This document shows positions 18,385 to 26,128 of a stretch of 64,000 bases of DNA, piece by piece. The stretch's first letter is position 1, and the number at the start of each line of letters is the position of its first letter. The stretch covers positions 744,001-808,000 of the forward strand of contig NZ_CP025066.1 in the NCBI RefSeq assembly GCF_002952775.1, written 5' to 3'. The position numbers and the translations under genes were made by a program. Origin of the DNA: Halalkaliarchaeum desulfuricum. GTDB lineage: Archaea; Halobacteriota; Halobacteria; Halobacteriales; Haloferacaceae. The notes beneath the pieces were generated by a model. It searched no databases and was not told where the DNA came from. It saw nothing but the letters and a program-made list of their open reading frames with translations.

Positions 18385-19857
18385 TCAGGAACCGTTCCCG
18401 CTTTCGCCCGTTCCCTCCACGCCCATCGCGTCGAACAGCCCCCGCCGAACCGCCTCTTCGGTGAGTTGCAGCAAGGTATCCCGGTTCTCCCCGCTGGATT
18501 CGATCCCCTGGAAGATGCCCAGCGGGATCTCCACGTTGCCCTGGGTGGAGTGGCCTGCGGCCTCGCCCATCTCCGTGAACGCGTCCTCGAGGACGCGGCC
18601 GATGTTGATCCGGATGTCCTTCGATCGGGCCGCGAGGTAGATCCGCTCGTCGGCGATTCCGAGCACGGCGGTCGTGGTGATCCCCTCCAGGTTCAGGAGG
18701 TGCTGTGCCGCCTGGCTGAGCGCCTCCCGATCCCGGATGAAGCCCGCCGAGGAGAACAGGTGTGATCCCTGTACCTGGCGGTTCTGGATCGCCTCCGCGA
18801 GCACGTCCAGCGTCTCGGGGCTCATCGACGGCGACTCCACCTGTTCGAGGGTGTCGTGGTTGGCAAAGGGATGGAGATACGCCGCGGCAGTGAGGTCCGC
18901 CGGGGTGGTGTCGCGCTTGAAGTCGAGCGTCTCCGCGCGGATGCCGTACAAAAGCGCGGTCGCGACCGTCTCGGAAGGGGAGAGGTTGAACTCCTGGAGA
19001 TACTTCGTCAGCACCGTCGACGTCGAGGAGACGTTCGTCCGGACGTCCGCAAACCGGGCCTCGAGTTCCTCTTCCGGCTCCACGTGATCGAGATAGACGT
19101 CGATGTCCGGCGGTTTTGGGGCGTCGCCGTCGGTGTCGCGTTCGGCGCTCGCGTAATCGACCAGAGCAATAGTGTCGTACTCCTCGATCGGGCCGGTTTC
19201 TTCGCGAGAGAGCAGTTCGATCCCGAGCAGGTTGACGAACGCCCGATTCTCCTGGTGGCCGATCTCGCCGTCGTAGACGATGTCGGCCTCGACGTCGTAC
19301 GCCTCGGCGATCGACCGCAGCGCCGTCGCGGAGGCGATGGCATCCGGATCGGGCGCGTCCTGGATGAGGATCGCCATCCGGCCGGTCGACTCGGTGAAGA
19401 TCTCCGCGAGCTGGCGGGCCTTGTACTCGAGTTCGCCGGTTTCGAGGCTCCGGAGCGCGGAGTCGGCGATCACCGTCGAGGGGTTGATGACAACGTCGGC
19501 ACCGAGCTCGTGGAGTTCGTCCTCGCTGATCGGATCGGAGGCCCGCGCGACGACGTACTGGTCGCCACCCCGGTCGCGGATCGCGGAGACGGCCGCCTTG
19601 TTGGCTTCGACGTCCGAGGCGAGCACGAGGATGATATCCCGATCCGAGACGACGTCCGCGACTTCGGGGTCGCTGATGTCTTGGACCTGGGCGTTGAGAT
19701 CCTGATCGCGAAGCGCCTCGACACGGGGTTCGTCGTAGTCGAGCAGGAGGACGTTCTCACCGTCTTCCACGAGTGATTCGGCGACTGCGTGACCGACGCT
19801 CCCGCAGCCCAAAATAGCGTACGTCGACCGCGAGGAGCCGATGCCGACAGCGCTCAT
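18385..19857 (-). CDS. RCK_N (TrkA-N)-DHH family phosphoesterase-like protein
   Basis: Protein of 490 residues. An N-terminal Rossmann domain, YAILGCGSVGHAVAES followed by VLLLDYDEP (about 13-45), is like the NAD-binding part of TrkA. It is followed by a DHH/DHHA1 module of the RecJ/NrnA type. Motif I reads DAPDPDAIASA, but the signature DHH is replaced by LDHVEP and motif II by VDYAS, so at least one metal ligand differs from typical members. DHH enzymes cleave oligonucleotides or cyclic dinucleotides; activity here is uncertain. ATG 19857 (MSAVGIGSSRST) is preferred over 19884. Confidence 0.82.
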   Translation of the reverse strand: MSAVGIGSSRSTYAILGCGSVGHAVAESLVEDGENVLLLDYDEPRVEALRDQDLNAQVQDISDPEVADVVSDRDIILVLASDVEANKAAVSAIRDRGGDQYVVARASDPISEDELHELGADVVINPSTVIADSALRSLETGELEYKARQLAEIFTESTGRMAILIQDAPDPDAIASATALRSIAEAYDVEADIVYDGEIGHQENRAFVNLLGIELLSREETGPIEEYDTIALVDYASAERDTDGDAPKPPDIDVYLDHVEPEEELEARFADVRTNVSSTSTVLTKYLQEFNLSPSETVATALLYGIRAETLDFKRDTTPADLTAAAYLHPFANHDTLEQVESPSMSPETLDVLAEAIQNRQVQGSHLFSSAGFIRDREALSQAAQHLLNLEGITTTAVLGIADERIYLAARSKDIRINIGRVLEDAFTEMGEAAGHSTQGNVEIPLGIFQGIESSGENRDTLLQLTEEAVRRGLFDAMGVEGTGESGNGS

Positions 19858-19955
19858 TACGCTCGTCTTTCTCCGGCACGACACTTAACGCCACTCGTTT
19901 GCGGCCGGTCAGGAATGGAAATCCCTTTACCGCCCCCTGTGTTATCCGGATTCGA

Positions 19956-20029
19956 GGGCCGGTAGCTCAGTTAGGGAGAGCGACGGACTCTTAATCCGTC
20001 GGTCGGGGGTTCAAATCCCTCCCGGCCCG
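19956..20029 (+). tRNA. tRNA-Lys (CTT)
   Basis: A 74-nt cloverleaf. Acceptor GGGCCGG pairs with CCGGCCC (20022-20028), with discriminator G. The D-arm is GCTC...GAGC, the anticodon arm ACGGA-CTCTTAA-TCCGT gives anticodon CTT, and the T-arm is GGGGG-TTCAAAT-CCCTC. No intron and no encoded CCA. The last 20 nt are copied in inverted orientation 42 nt downstream. Confidence 0.97.
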
Positions 20030-20070
20030 TGCAACGAACCGCCGAGTGACAACGAGGCGGTGAGTGAACC

Positions 20071-20222
20071 GGCCGGGAGGGATTTGAACCAGACAGCGAG
20101 GAGTCCCGAGCGAAGCGAGGGAAGCTCGCTGGCGAGGTTCAAATCCCGGTCGACGTACTCCCAATAGACGTGCGCCGACCGACTTCCTGCTCGATTGAAT
20201 CGCGGGAATCCCTCCCGGCCCG
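20071..20222 (+). repeat. tRNA-Lys 3'-end derived inverted/direct repeat element
   Basis: Downstream of tRNA-Lys an exact 20-nt reverse complement of its 3' end lies at 20071-20090. A direct 12-nt copy (GGTTCAAATCCC) follows at 20136-20147 and a direct 16-nt copy of the very end at 20207-20222. The first two form arms of an inverted repeat extended by AGCGAG / CTCGCT, with CGAGCGAAGCGAGG in the loop (about 20107-20120). No gene is present. The same plan is seen behind the other three tRNA genes. Confidence 0.85.
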
Positions 20223-20281
20223 CGTTTATAACGACGGACGCCGACGACACCGTTTTCTTTCACACTCCCGTCAAGCAAGCC

Positions 20282-20491
20282 ATGCTGGAGTGGCTCCGAT
20301 CGGACGCAGGCGTGTACACCCTTTCGGGGCTGTTCTCGGTGCTGGTGTTCGTCGGCGCCGTGGCGCTGGTGATCGGCACCGGGACCGCCAGTCCGGGAGA
20401 TCCGGCGTTTTCGGGGTTCCTGGTCGGGTTCGGAGCGTTCGTGGCGGTGTATTTCATCTCGCTGGGGATCTGGCACGCAGTGTCGGAGTGA
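20282..20491 (+). CDS. Small two-helix membrane protein
   Basis: Protein of 69 residues with two hydrophobic helices (about 14-38 and 46-66) joined by a short GTASPGDPAF loop. It starts at ATG 20282 (MLEWLRSDAGVYTL); the frame further upstream runs through tRNA-relic sequence and is not coding. The size and pattern are common among conserved haloarchaeal small membrane proteins. No function can be given. It stands alone between tRNA-Lys and tRNA-Phe. Confidence 0.7.
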   Translation: MLEWLRSDAGVYTLSGLFSVLVFVGAVALVIGTGTASPGDPAFSGFLVGFGAFVAVYFISLGIWHAVSE

Positions 20492-20561
20492 GGAATCGAC
20501 GAGATCTCGTTGCCGGCTTTCGAAATCCTTTTGTCCCGAATCGGCCTTGAGTAGGATGCAC

Positions 20562-20635
20562 GCCGCCTTAGCTCAGACTGGGAGAGCACTCGACTGAAGA
20601 TCGAGCTGTCCCCGGTTCAAATCCGGGAGGCGGCA
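20562..20635 (+). tRNA. tRNA-Phe (GAA)
   Basis: A 74-nt cloverleaf. Acceptor GCCGCCT pairs with AGGCGGC (20628-20634), with discriminator A. The anticodon arm CTCGA-CTGAAGA-TCGAG gives anticodon GAA, and the T-arm is CCCGG-TTCAAAT-CCGGG. No intron and no encoded CCA. Partial copies of its 3' end follow within 160 nt. Confidence 0.97.
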
Positions 20636-20919
20636 TTTTCCTGCGAACAAGGTGAGGGAGCGAAGCGACCGAACCGTAAGCAGTGAAAATGTCGCTTCCC
20701 GAGCGGATTTGAACCCTGGAAGTCACAGCCCGGGAGCGCAGTGAAGCGAGCACCCCGGACTGTCTTCCCCCGGTTCACAATCCGGGAGGCGACATTATAC
20801 CCACAGTTCAACTGCCTGCGAGCGTCGCGTCTACGGAGCAGGTGTCAGTCGGCCTCCCTTCGACGTGACAAGGGGTCGACTCGAATATGTACTGTTTCCG
20901 CAGCCTGCTCTTTGCTTGT
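20636..20919 (+). other. Gene-free stretch with the tRNA-Phe relic
   Basis: About 280 bp without a credible gene. Apart from the tRNA-Phe derived inverted repeat (20690-20794), nothing recognisable is present. Confidence 0.6.
20690..20794 (+). repeat. tRNA-Phe 3'-end derived inverted repeat element
   Basis: A degenerate inverted copy of the tRNA-Phe 3' end lies at 20690-20719 (core GGATTTGAACC). A nearly complete direct copy follows at 20767-20794, differing from the tRNA by one inserted C and one G-to-A change. The two are arms of one long inverted repeat that extends into flanking sequence (AATGTCGC / GCGACATT), with GTGAAGCGAG in the loop. A further GGAGCGAAGCGA lies between the tRNA and the first arm. 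Confidence 0.85.
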
Positions 20920-21435
20920 TCACTTGGAGTCGTCGATCTGATCATCGAGCGCGTCCATCATCTCCCACAGGAGCCCAACAACCGAGCGTGCGTCAAGCGA
21001 GACGGGTTCGTACGTGTACGTGTCGTTCTCGTGTCCCCGCTCCTGGTAGTGGAGCAAGCCATCCACGTGCGGGTTCGGTTCGCAGTGGAACCCACAGTCT
21101 AACCCGCCGGATTCGCTGTAATGGAGGGTGTAGTATGCCCGGATCGGCGTCCGCATCCACGTGTCGTTTGCACGGTCGGACGCCTCGGGACCAGGTGAAG
21201 GGTCCGGGATCCACGTTACCCGGAGTGACGCCGTCCCTGCTTCGCGACCGAACCAGGATGGATCGAGCGTCGCCTGTAATTCCCGGCTCTCCTCGGGCGG
21301 CTTACCTTCAACAGAGCGAACGGCAGGATGTCTCGTCAGCTCGCCGCGTAACTCGCGCAGTATTCGGTGTCGATCCGAACCAGAATTAGTCCCTCCATCG
21401 GGCCGGTTCCGCCGCGAATCTCGGCCACCGGTCAT
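20920..21435 (-). CDS. Haloarchaeal hypothetical protein paired with a wHTH gene
   Basis: Soluble protein of 171 residues that I cannot assign. It is acidic at the C-terminus (LLWEMMDALDDQIDDSK), and its centre contains IRAYYTLHYSESGGLDCGFHCEPNPHVDG-like sequence with two Cys and several His. The start ATG at 21435 overlaps the wHTH stop as ATGA, so the two are translationally coupled. The pair looks like a recurrent haloarchaeal accessory cassette. A regulator/effector or toxin-antitoxin-like relation is possible but not shown by sequence. Confidence 0.7.
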   Translation of the reverse strand: MTGGRDSRRNRPDGGTNSGSDRHRILRELRGELTRHPAVRSVEGKPPEESRELQATLDPSWFGREAGTASLRVTWIPDPSPGPEASDRANDTWMRTPIRAYYTLHYSESGGLDCGFHCEPNPHVDGLLHYQERGHENDTYTYEPVSLDARSVVGLLWEMMDALDDQIDDSK

Positions 21436-21974
21436 ACTGTAACCGACGACGAATCCGACATCCAAGTATCGTAGTTCTCGATCGCGTCCTGCACGAGCGA
21501 GAGCCGATACCGCGCGAGTTCCCAGTCGCTCGCGGCCTGAACAAGTTCGTACGCCTGATCGGCAGTGGTGTCGTCCGCGGCTGCTCGTTCACGCAATATA
21601 TCTGGGGAGTCAGCGTCGTACTCTGCCTCCCAGACTGCAATATCGTTTTTTAATTGGGCGGCCTGCTCCGAGAGTTCCCGTTTGGTCCTCTCCCGAAGTA
21701 ATTCCCGAACATCACGAAGTCGTGTGTATAGTGGATCCGGATAGTAGTGACGGGTTCCGTCTTTCTCGATTGGAGTCACTACACCGAGATCAATGAGTCG
21801 GTCGAGGTGATCCCGCGCCGTGTTCGGCGAGACAACAGCCTCCTCTGCGATCCATGGAGCAGGCCGGGGGTCCGTGAGCGTCATTGTGACCGATTTTACG
21901 CGGTCGAATGCTGATGCGTGCTCCTTCCAGGTCCGTTCCCAACTGGCTTCTCCATCGGCTTCATCCTCGGACAT
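21432..21974 (-). CDS. Winged helix-turn-helix regulator
   Basis: Protein of 180 residues. The DNA-binding part is WIAEEAVVSPNTARDHLDRLIDLGVVTPIEKDGTRHYYPDP (about 38-78), a clear winged HTH with a beta-wing ending in Arg-His-Tyr-Tyr. A long helical C-terminus follows. The start ATG 21974 gives MSEDEADGEASWERTW; the longer frame upstream is non-coding. A perfect 8-bp inverted repeat at 22002-22028 overlaps its AT-rich promoter and is a candidate autoregulatory site. It is the first gene of a two-gene operon. Confidence 0.85.
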   Translation of the reverse strand: MSEDEADGEASWERTWKEHASAFDRVKSVTMTLTDPRPAPWIAEEAVVSPNTARDHLDRLIDLGVVTPIEKDGTRHYYPDPLYTRLRDVRELLRERTKRELSEQAAQLKNDIAVWEAEYDADSPDILRERAAADDTTADQAYELVQAASDWELARYRLSLVQDAIENYDTWMSDSSSVTV

Positions 21975-22335
21975 CGTAGTCGAATATACCACCCCTAACG
22001 TAATAATTTCATTCCTACGCAAATTATTTCGTTTTGAAGCCGAGAACCCGGGCAATAGAGTTTTGCGTGACATCGGAGCCTGAACTGGTTTGCAGCCGTC
22101 GGACCAGACTATGTCGAACGGAGAAGAGGAACCCACAGCGTGTGAAGTCAGCTATCCCGAAATGCGCACGAGAGAGATTCCAGTAACAGACCGCCGAATG
22201 TGAGTCCGAAAACTGAAATCGACCAGGTTCCTTCCCAAACCCGAGACAATCCCGAGACAAAGCAATTTAACTCGGGTGAATCCCATCCGACGGTCTCTCT
22301 TCTTTATCCCGCTACACCCGCTGCTATTGAACACA
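21975..22335 (+). other. 361-bp intergenic region, wHTH promoter and upstream region of a small-protein gene
   Basis: No credible gene. It holds the wHTH operator-like palindrome (22002-22028), a directly repeated CCCGAGACAA at about 22239-22258, and a TATA-like CTTTATC at 22302-22308, 27 nt before the ATG of the small Ala-rich protein. Confidence 0.6.
22002..22028 (-). promoter_or_regulatory. Candidate operator of the wHTH operon
   Basis: AATAATTT (22002-22009) and AAATTATT (22021-22028) are perfect inverted arms with an 11-nt spacer. They lie 27-54 nt before the wHTH start codon, where a TATA box would be. The position suits repression by the wHTH protein; this is inference. Confidence 0.45.
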
Positions 22336-22572
22336 ATGGCACAACCAGAAACCGCGACCGAAACAGCACAGAACGGAGCAAACGACGCAGCGAGTCAGGG
22401 ACCGCCTGCCGGCCTCCCGGAAGGGGTTCCTGATTTCGTCAGTGATGTACTTGGTGAAATCAGTGCAGGCGCGACGGGCCTGGGAGAAGCAATCAGCGAA
22501 ATCGCATCGAGCGCCAACTCCGCCGAGGTCGCCGCCGTCGCCGCTGATGTCGCCGCGGCCATCCCGCTGTAA
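22336..22572 (+). CDS. Small Ala-rich protein of unknown function
   Basis: Protein of 78 residues with a polar, Thr/Ala/Gln-rich first third and an Ala/Ser/Val-rich amphipathic C-terminal half (EVAAVAADVAAAIPL at the end). There are no Cys and no clear signal peptide. ATG 22336 sits 27 nt after a TATA-like CTTTATC, a good leaderless arrangement, which supports a real gene. Its company of exported lipoproteins downstream suggests a surface or secreted-peptide context, but nothing in the sequence proves this. I do not recognise a family. Confidence 0.6.
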   Translation: MAQPETATETAQNGANDAASQGPPAGLPEGVPDFVSDVLGEISAGATGLGEAISEIASSANSAEVAAVAADVAAAIPL

Positions 22573-22701
22573 TACGGTGAATAACTGACACCCACAATGT
22601 GCCCTGCTACCGACAGCACTCACGGTGGGTGACTGTTGTAAACCATGGTGTATACTGCAACGAACTAACCCGAATTCAAAACATAATCAATAACGCAAAT
22701 C

Positions 22702-23286
22702 ATGACGAAAAACAACATCTCAACCGAAAGACGAACGTATCTGATCGCGGCCGGTGCCGTCACCGCCGGAATGGTCCCACTGTCGGGCTGTCTCGGCGAT
22801 GACCCCACCGGGACGCTCGCAACACAGGTCACCGACCAGCCTGGCGACATCGCCGACTTCGAGTCGTGTATCGTCACGATCGTCGGCATGTGGCTCGGCC
22901 CGGAGGACGCCGAAGCCGGCGACGACGAGGACGCCGAACCGGCGGGGCGAGAGTACCACGAATACGACGAACCACAAGAAGCCGATCTCGTCGAACTGCA
23001 AGACGATGCCACGCAACTTATCGATGAGCGCGAACTCGGGGTGGCCGAGTACGAATTCCTCCAGCTGGAGATCGACGAAATCGACGCCACGCTCACCGAT
23101 GGTGAATCCGCTGTCGTCGAGGTGCCGGGCGAGGCCCCGCTGACCTTCAACGAGCCCTTCGAAGTCCGGGAAGATACCCGAACCACCTTCGTCGCTGACT
23201 TCACCCCCGTCCGTCGCGGCGAAACTGACGAGTATCTACTCCAGCCCGTCGCCGAGGGGATCACCGTAAGCTACGAAGACGAATAA
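22702..23286 (+). CDS. DUF4382-type exported lipoprotein
   Basis: Protein of 194 residues. The N-terminus has a twin arginine (TERRTYLIAAGAVTAG) and a lipobox LSGC at about 28-31, so it is probably a Tat-exported, lipid-anchored surface protein. The mature part begins TGTLATQVTDQPGDIADFESC, the DUF4382 pattern, and continues with a very acidic loop and EYEFLQLEIDEIDATL. DUF4382 proteins are of unknown function. The next gene starts 9 nt after its stop, so the two are likely one operon. Confidence 0.82.
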   Translation: MTKNNISTERRTYLIAAGAVTAGMVPLSGCLGDDPTGTLATQVTDQPGDIADFESCIVTIVGMWLGPEDAEAGDDEDAEPAGREYHEYDEPQEADLVELQDDATQLIDERELGVAEYEFLQLEIDEIDATLTDGESAVVEVPGEAPLTFNEPFEVREDTRTTFVADFTPVRRGETDEYLLQPVAEGITVSYEDE

Positions 23287-23295
23287 CACAGGTCT

Positions 23296-23829
23296 GTGAA
23301 TCGCACGTATCTTATCGGCGGCGCCCTCGTCGTCCTCGTTGTCGCTGTAGCGATTGGTGCAGCTCTCTACACCGGTGTGGGCCCGGCTCCGGGAGGGAAT
23401 TCGGGGGACGAGATCGAGGACTTCCCCACCGAAGAAGATATGGACGACGGTGAAACGGAGACGACGCTAGACGACGACGCGGAGCCGTTCTCGTTTGTGA
23501 TCGACGATATCGAGGAGTGTGGGGCGACCTGCCGGGACGTCACCTCGACGCTCACGAATACCCAAAACGAAACCGCGACAGACGTCACCGTCTACATCCG
23601 TATCTTCGCCGGCGAGGACAATACCGCTACGGACGACATCGTCTGGGAAGGAACTGAAGAAGCTGGCACCTTGGCGCCTGCGGAGGAGCATACGACGACC
23701 GAGCGTGTCGAACTGTCGCTGCAAGACGCTCGAAAGATCGATCGTGAAGACGGATGGATCACCATCCAGACGACCGTCGAATCGGATGAGACGACCGTCA
23801 CCTACCAGGACAGCGAACAGGTGGCCTAA
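23296..23829 (+). CDS. Membrane-anchored extracellular protein, unknown function
   Basis: Protein of 177 residues with a GTG start (23296). One N-terminal helix (residues 4-26) is followed by an acidic linker (EDFPTEEDMDDGETETTLDDD) and a beta-rich domain resembling small Ig-like or FxLYD-type folds (CRDVTSTLTNTQNETATDVTVYIRIFAG). Two Cys (about 75 and 79) could form a disulfide outside the cell. It follows the DUF4382 gene by 9 nt. No function is assigned. Confidence 0.72.
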   Translation: MNRTYLIGGALVVLVVAVAIGAALYTGVGPAPGGNSGDEIEDFPTEEDMDDGETETTLDDDAEPFSFVIDDIEECGATCRDVTSTLTNTQNETATDVTVYIRIFAGEDNTATDDIVWEGTEEAGTLAPAEEHTTTERVELSLQDARKIDREDGWITIQTTVESDETTVTYQDSEQVA

Positions 23830-23905
23830 TCCCGATGACTGTGCTCACTCACATCCCGCTGCCCTTTGAGCAATCCCCTATCACCGGGACAATAATGGTA
23901 CTATC

Positions 23906-25984
23906 ATGACCACTGACGCCCCCACCGCCATCGATCGTCGAACGTATCTCGCGTCCCTTGCCGGGATCGGAACTGCGGCGCTTGCAGGATGCACGTTTCT
24001 CGAATCCGGCCAGGACGGCTCGACGACGAGGCTTGAGGATGCGGAGGCGCGGGCCCTTGCAGAGCGGTTCGCACCGTCGTTTTACTTCGATACATACGAA
24101 AAGTGGTTTCCGACCGATCCACGTCACTACGAGATCGAAGCCGACGGCGAATCTGTCGTGGGCGGGTTCGAGGCGTTCAACGGCTATCACGAGCGCTTCG
24201 ACGATCCGGATTCGCCGCCGGATCCCACCGTCTTCTACCACGCTGTCGAGTACGACGACTCGCCACTGGCGGTCGTGCAGTTCTGGCAGTACTCGGCGTT
24301 CGACCAGTTCAGCACGAACTTCCACTGGCACGACTGGGAAGTGCTCCACGTCTTCGTCGACACCGACTCCAACGAACCCCAACTCCACGTCGCGAGTTCT
24401 CACTCCCGGCGGGTTCCCAACAACGAGTTTCTCGACCCCGACCCCGATCGCATCCCGGCCATTCTCGTCGAGTTGGGCTCGCACTCGAATACGCTCTCGA
24501 TCAACGAGCAGCGCGAGCGGTTTCAGCGACTCCCACGCGGCGGCGTGCTGGCCGACATCACCAACGGGGCGTTCGATGGGCTCGAGGCCCTCGCAGACAT
24601 GCCGATCGCGTACGGCCTCCCCCGTGACGAGGGGGGACCCCTGCCGTTTGCACTCCCGGAGCTCGACGGCGTGCCGATCTACGAACACGACCGGCTTCCG
24701 TCGGTCGATCGAACCGACCTCCTCGAGGAGTCGCTCGTTATCCGGTCCTACGAAGCACTCGCGTCACCCCCGTCGGACCTTCCACTGCGGGAGACTGGAA
24801 TGGTGTTCGATCACGTCGACCGGAATGCACCGGACGCGGACGTCGAATACGACCTCGCGCCGGCCAGGGAACTCGAACACATCGAGGAATTCACTGGGCC
24901 ACAGTTGAGCTTCGAGTTCGCCGTCCCCCAGTTCCTCGAAGACGCGGTTTCCGGACACATCACGTCGGTCGGGGTTCCGTGGCACAGTCCGCGATACGAC
25001 AACCCGGCGGCGGATATTTCCGACCCGGATCACCGGGGCGCACTGGCCGAACGGTACGAGGCAATCGGAGAACCGTCTCCGGTCAACACAGTCGTCGCAT
25101 CGGTAACCGAGGCGATCACCACCGACGACGCGCCCGAAGACGAGGGACTCACGACGGAGGACTCCACGGTCGAAAGCGTCGTACTCCTGGAAAGCGAACC
25201 CGAGGTCGTCCCGACGTTCGCCGGCGGGGTAACGGTGTTCCGGGGCGTTCCCGACGGCGATCATCGACTAACCGTCAATGGTGCCGGTGTCGCGCCACAC
25301 AGCGAAGAAGTGTCCCCTCGAGAGGACGAAGAGATTACAGCGGCTGGCGTCAACGGTGAGGTCCCGCTGGTCGCCAACGAACACGCGATCAAACTCGAGG
25401 TGGATCCGACCGACGCCGACAGCGAACTCACCGATCTCGCGATCGAGGACGATTTCGCCGGCCGCCTCTACGATGCCCCACTCTCGGAACCAGACGCTGT
25501 CTACGTCCATCGGGGCGGCGCCTATACGACCGAGATCAGAGACAGCGACGACGAGATCGGCGCGATCCGGGTCAATCCCGGGAGGGAATCAGAGCGGGTT
25601 CGGGTCGAGGACCCACGGACGGGGAAAGCGTCGCTTGCGACGTTTCTCGCGACGATCGCCGAGGAGACGGCGGCGTCTGTCGCGTCCGTCGCAACCGACG
25701 AGACGACCGACGATCAGCAGGAGCGGAATACGATATCCGGACTCCAGCAGGCGTTGGCTGCTGTCGCCGACTCCGCACAGCGGGCAGCCGACCAGGCCGA
25801 GGCTGGCAACCGTGAGAACGCGGATGCGGCGCTCGATGAGGTTTCCACCCGGCTCGATCGAGTTGCAGAGAGGTTGACAGACGCACGGCAACCGCTCCCC
25901 GACGAAATCGCTCGGGCGGTCGAGCGGCGACTCGAACAAGCCCGCAGGCGCACGGAACAGGCGAAGAGATCCGAGAAGCTTTGA
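23906..25984 (+). CDS. Tat-exported lipoprotein with a Vps62-like domain and C-terminal coiled coil
   Basis: Protein of 692 residues. IDRRTYLASLAGIGTAALAGC gives a Tat motif and lipobox (Cys at about 29). A domain from about 45 to 260 has FAPSFYFDTYEKWFPTD, VVQFWQYSAF and HWHDWEVLHVF (about 140), resembling the W-x-Y-P...HEGDWE core of Vps62-like proteins. A middle beta-rich region follows (residues 420-540). The last 80 residues are a heptad-rich helix (LQQALAAVADSAQRAADQAEAG). Surface location is likely and function unknown. The Vps62 match is by motif only. Confidence 0.72.
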   Translation: MTTDAPTAIDRRTYLASLAGIGTAALAGCTFLESGQDGSTTRLEDAEARALAERFAPSFYFDTYEKWFPTDPRHYEIEADGESVVGGFEAFNGYHERFDDPDSPPDPTVFYHAVEYDDSPLAVVQFWQYSAFDQFSTNFHWHDWEVLHVFVDTDSNEPQLHVASSHSRRVPNNEFLDPDPDRIPAILVELGSHSNTLSINEQRERFQRLPRGGVLADITNGAFDGLEALADMPIAYGLPRDEGGPLPFALPELDGVPIYEHDRLPSVDRTDLLEESLVIRSYEALASPPSDLPLRETGMVFDHVDRNAPDADVEYDLAPARELEHIEEFTGPQLSFEFAVPQFLEDAVSGHITSVGVPWHSPRYDNPAADISDPDHRGALAERYEAIGEPSPVNTVVASVTEAITTDDAPEDEGLTTEDSTVESVVLLESEPEVVPTFAGGVTVFRGVPDGDHRLTVNGAGVAPHSEEVSPREDEEITAAGVNGEVPLVANEHAIKLEVDPTDADSELTDLAIEDDFAGRLYDAPLSEPDAVYVHRGGAYTTEIRDSDDEIGAIRVNPGRESERVRVEDPRTGKASLATFLATIAEETAASVASVATDETTDDQQERNTISGLQQALAAVADSAQRAADQAEAGNRENADAALDEVSTRLDRVAERLTDARQPLPDEIARAVERRLEQARRRTEQAKRSEKL

Positions 25985-26128
25985 CATCCTCCCGTATGAT
26001 TGATAGACATTTGATATGAGTATGCAGGAGGACGTCTATCACCTAATGATCCTCACGGGGAACCACATCGGTCAAAACAGGTAACGAAGGGTATCTGAAC
26101 TTTTATCGTTCGATCACGAACGTCCGGT

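Noticed and set aside
25983-25997. TGACATCCTCCCG behind the Vps62-like gene, like the right end of haloarchaeal TnpB elements
   Set aside because: Too short, and no tnpB remnant or second end was found.
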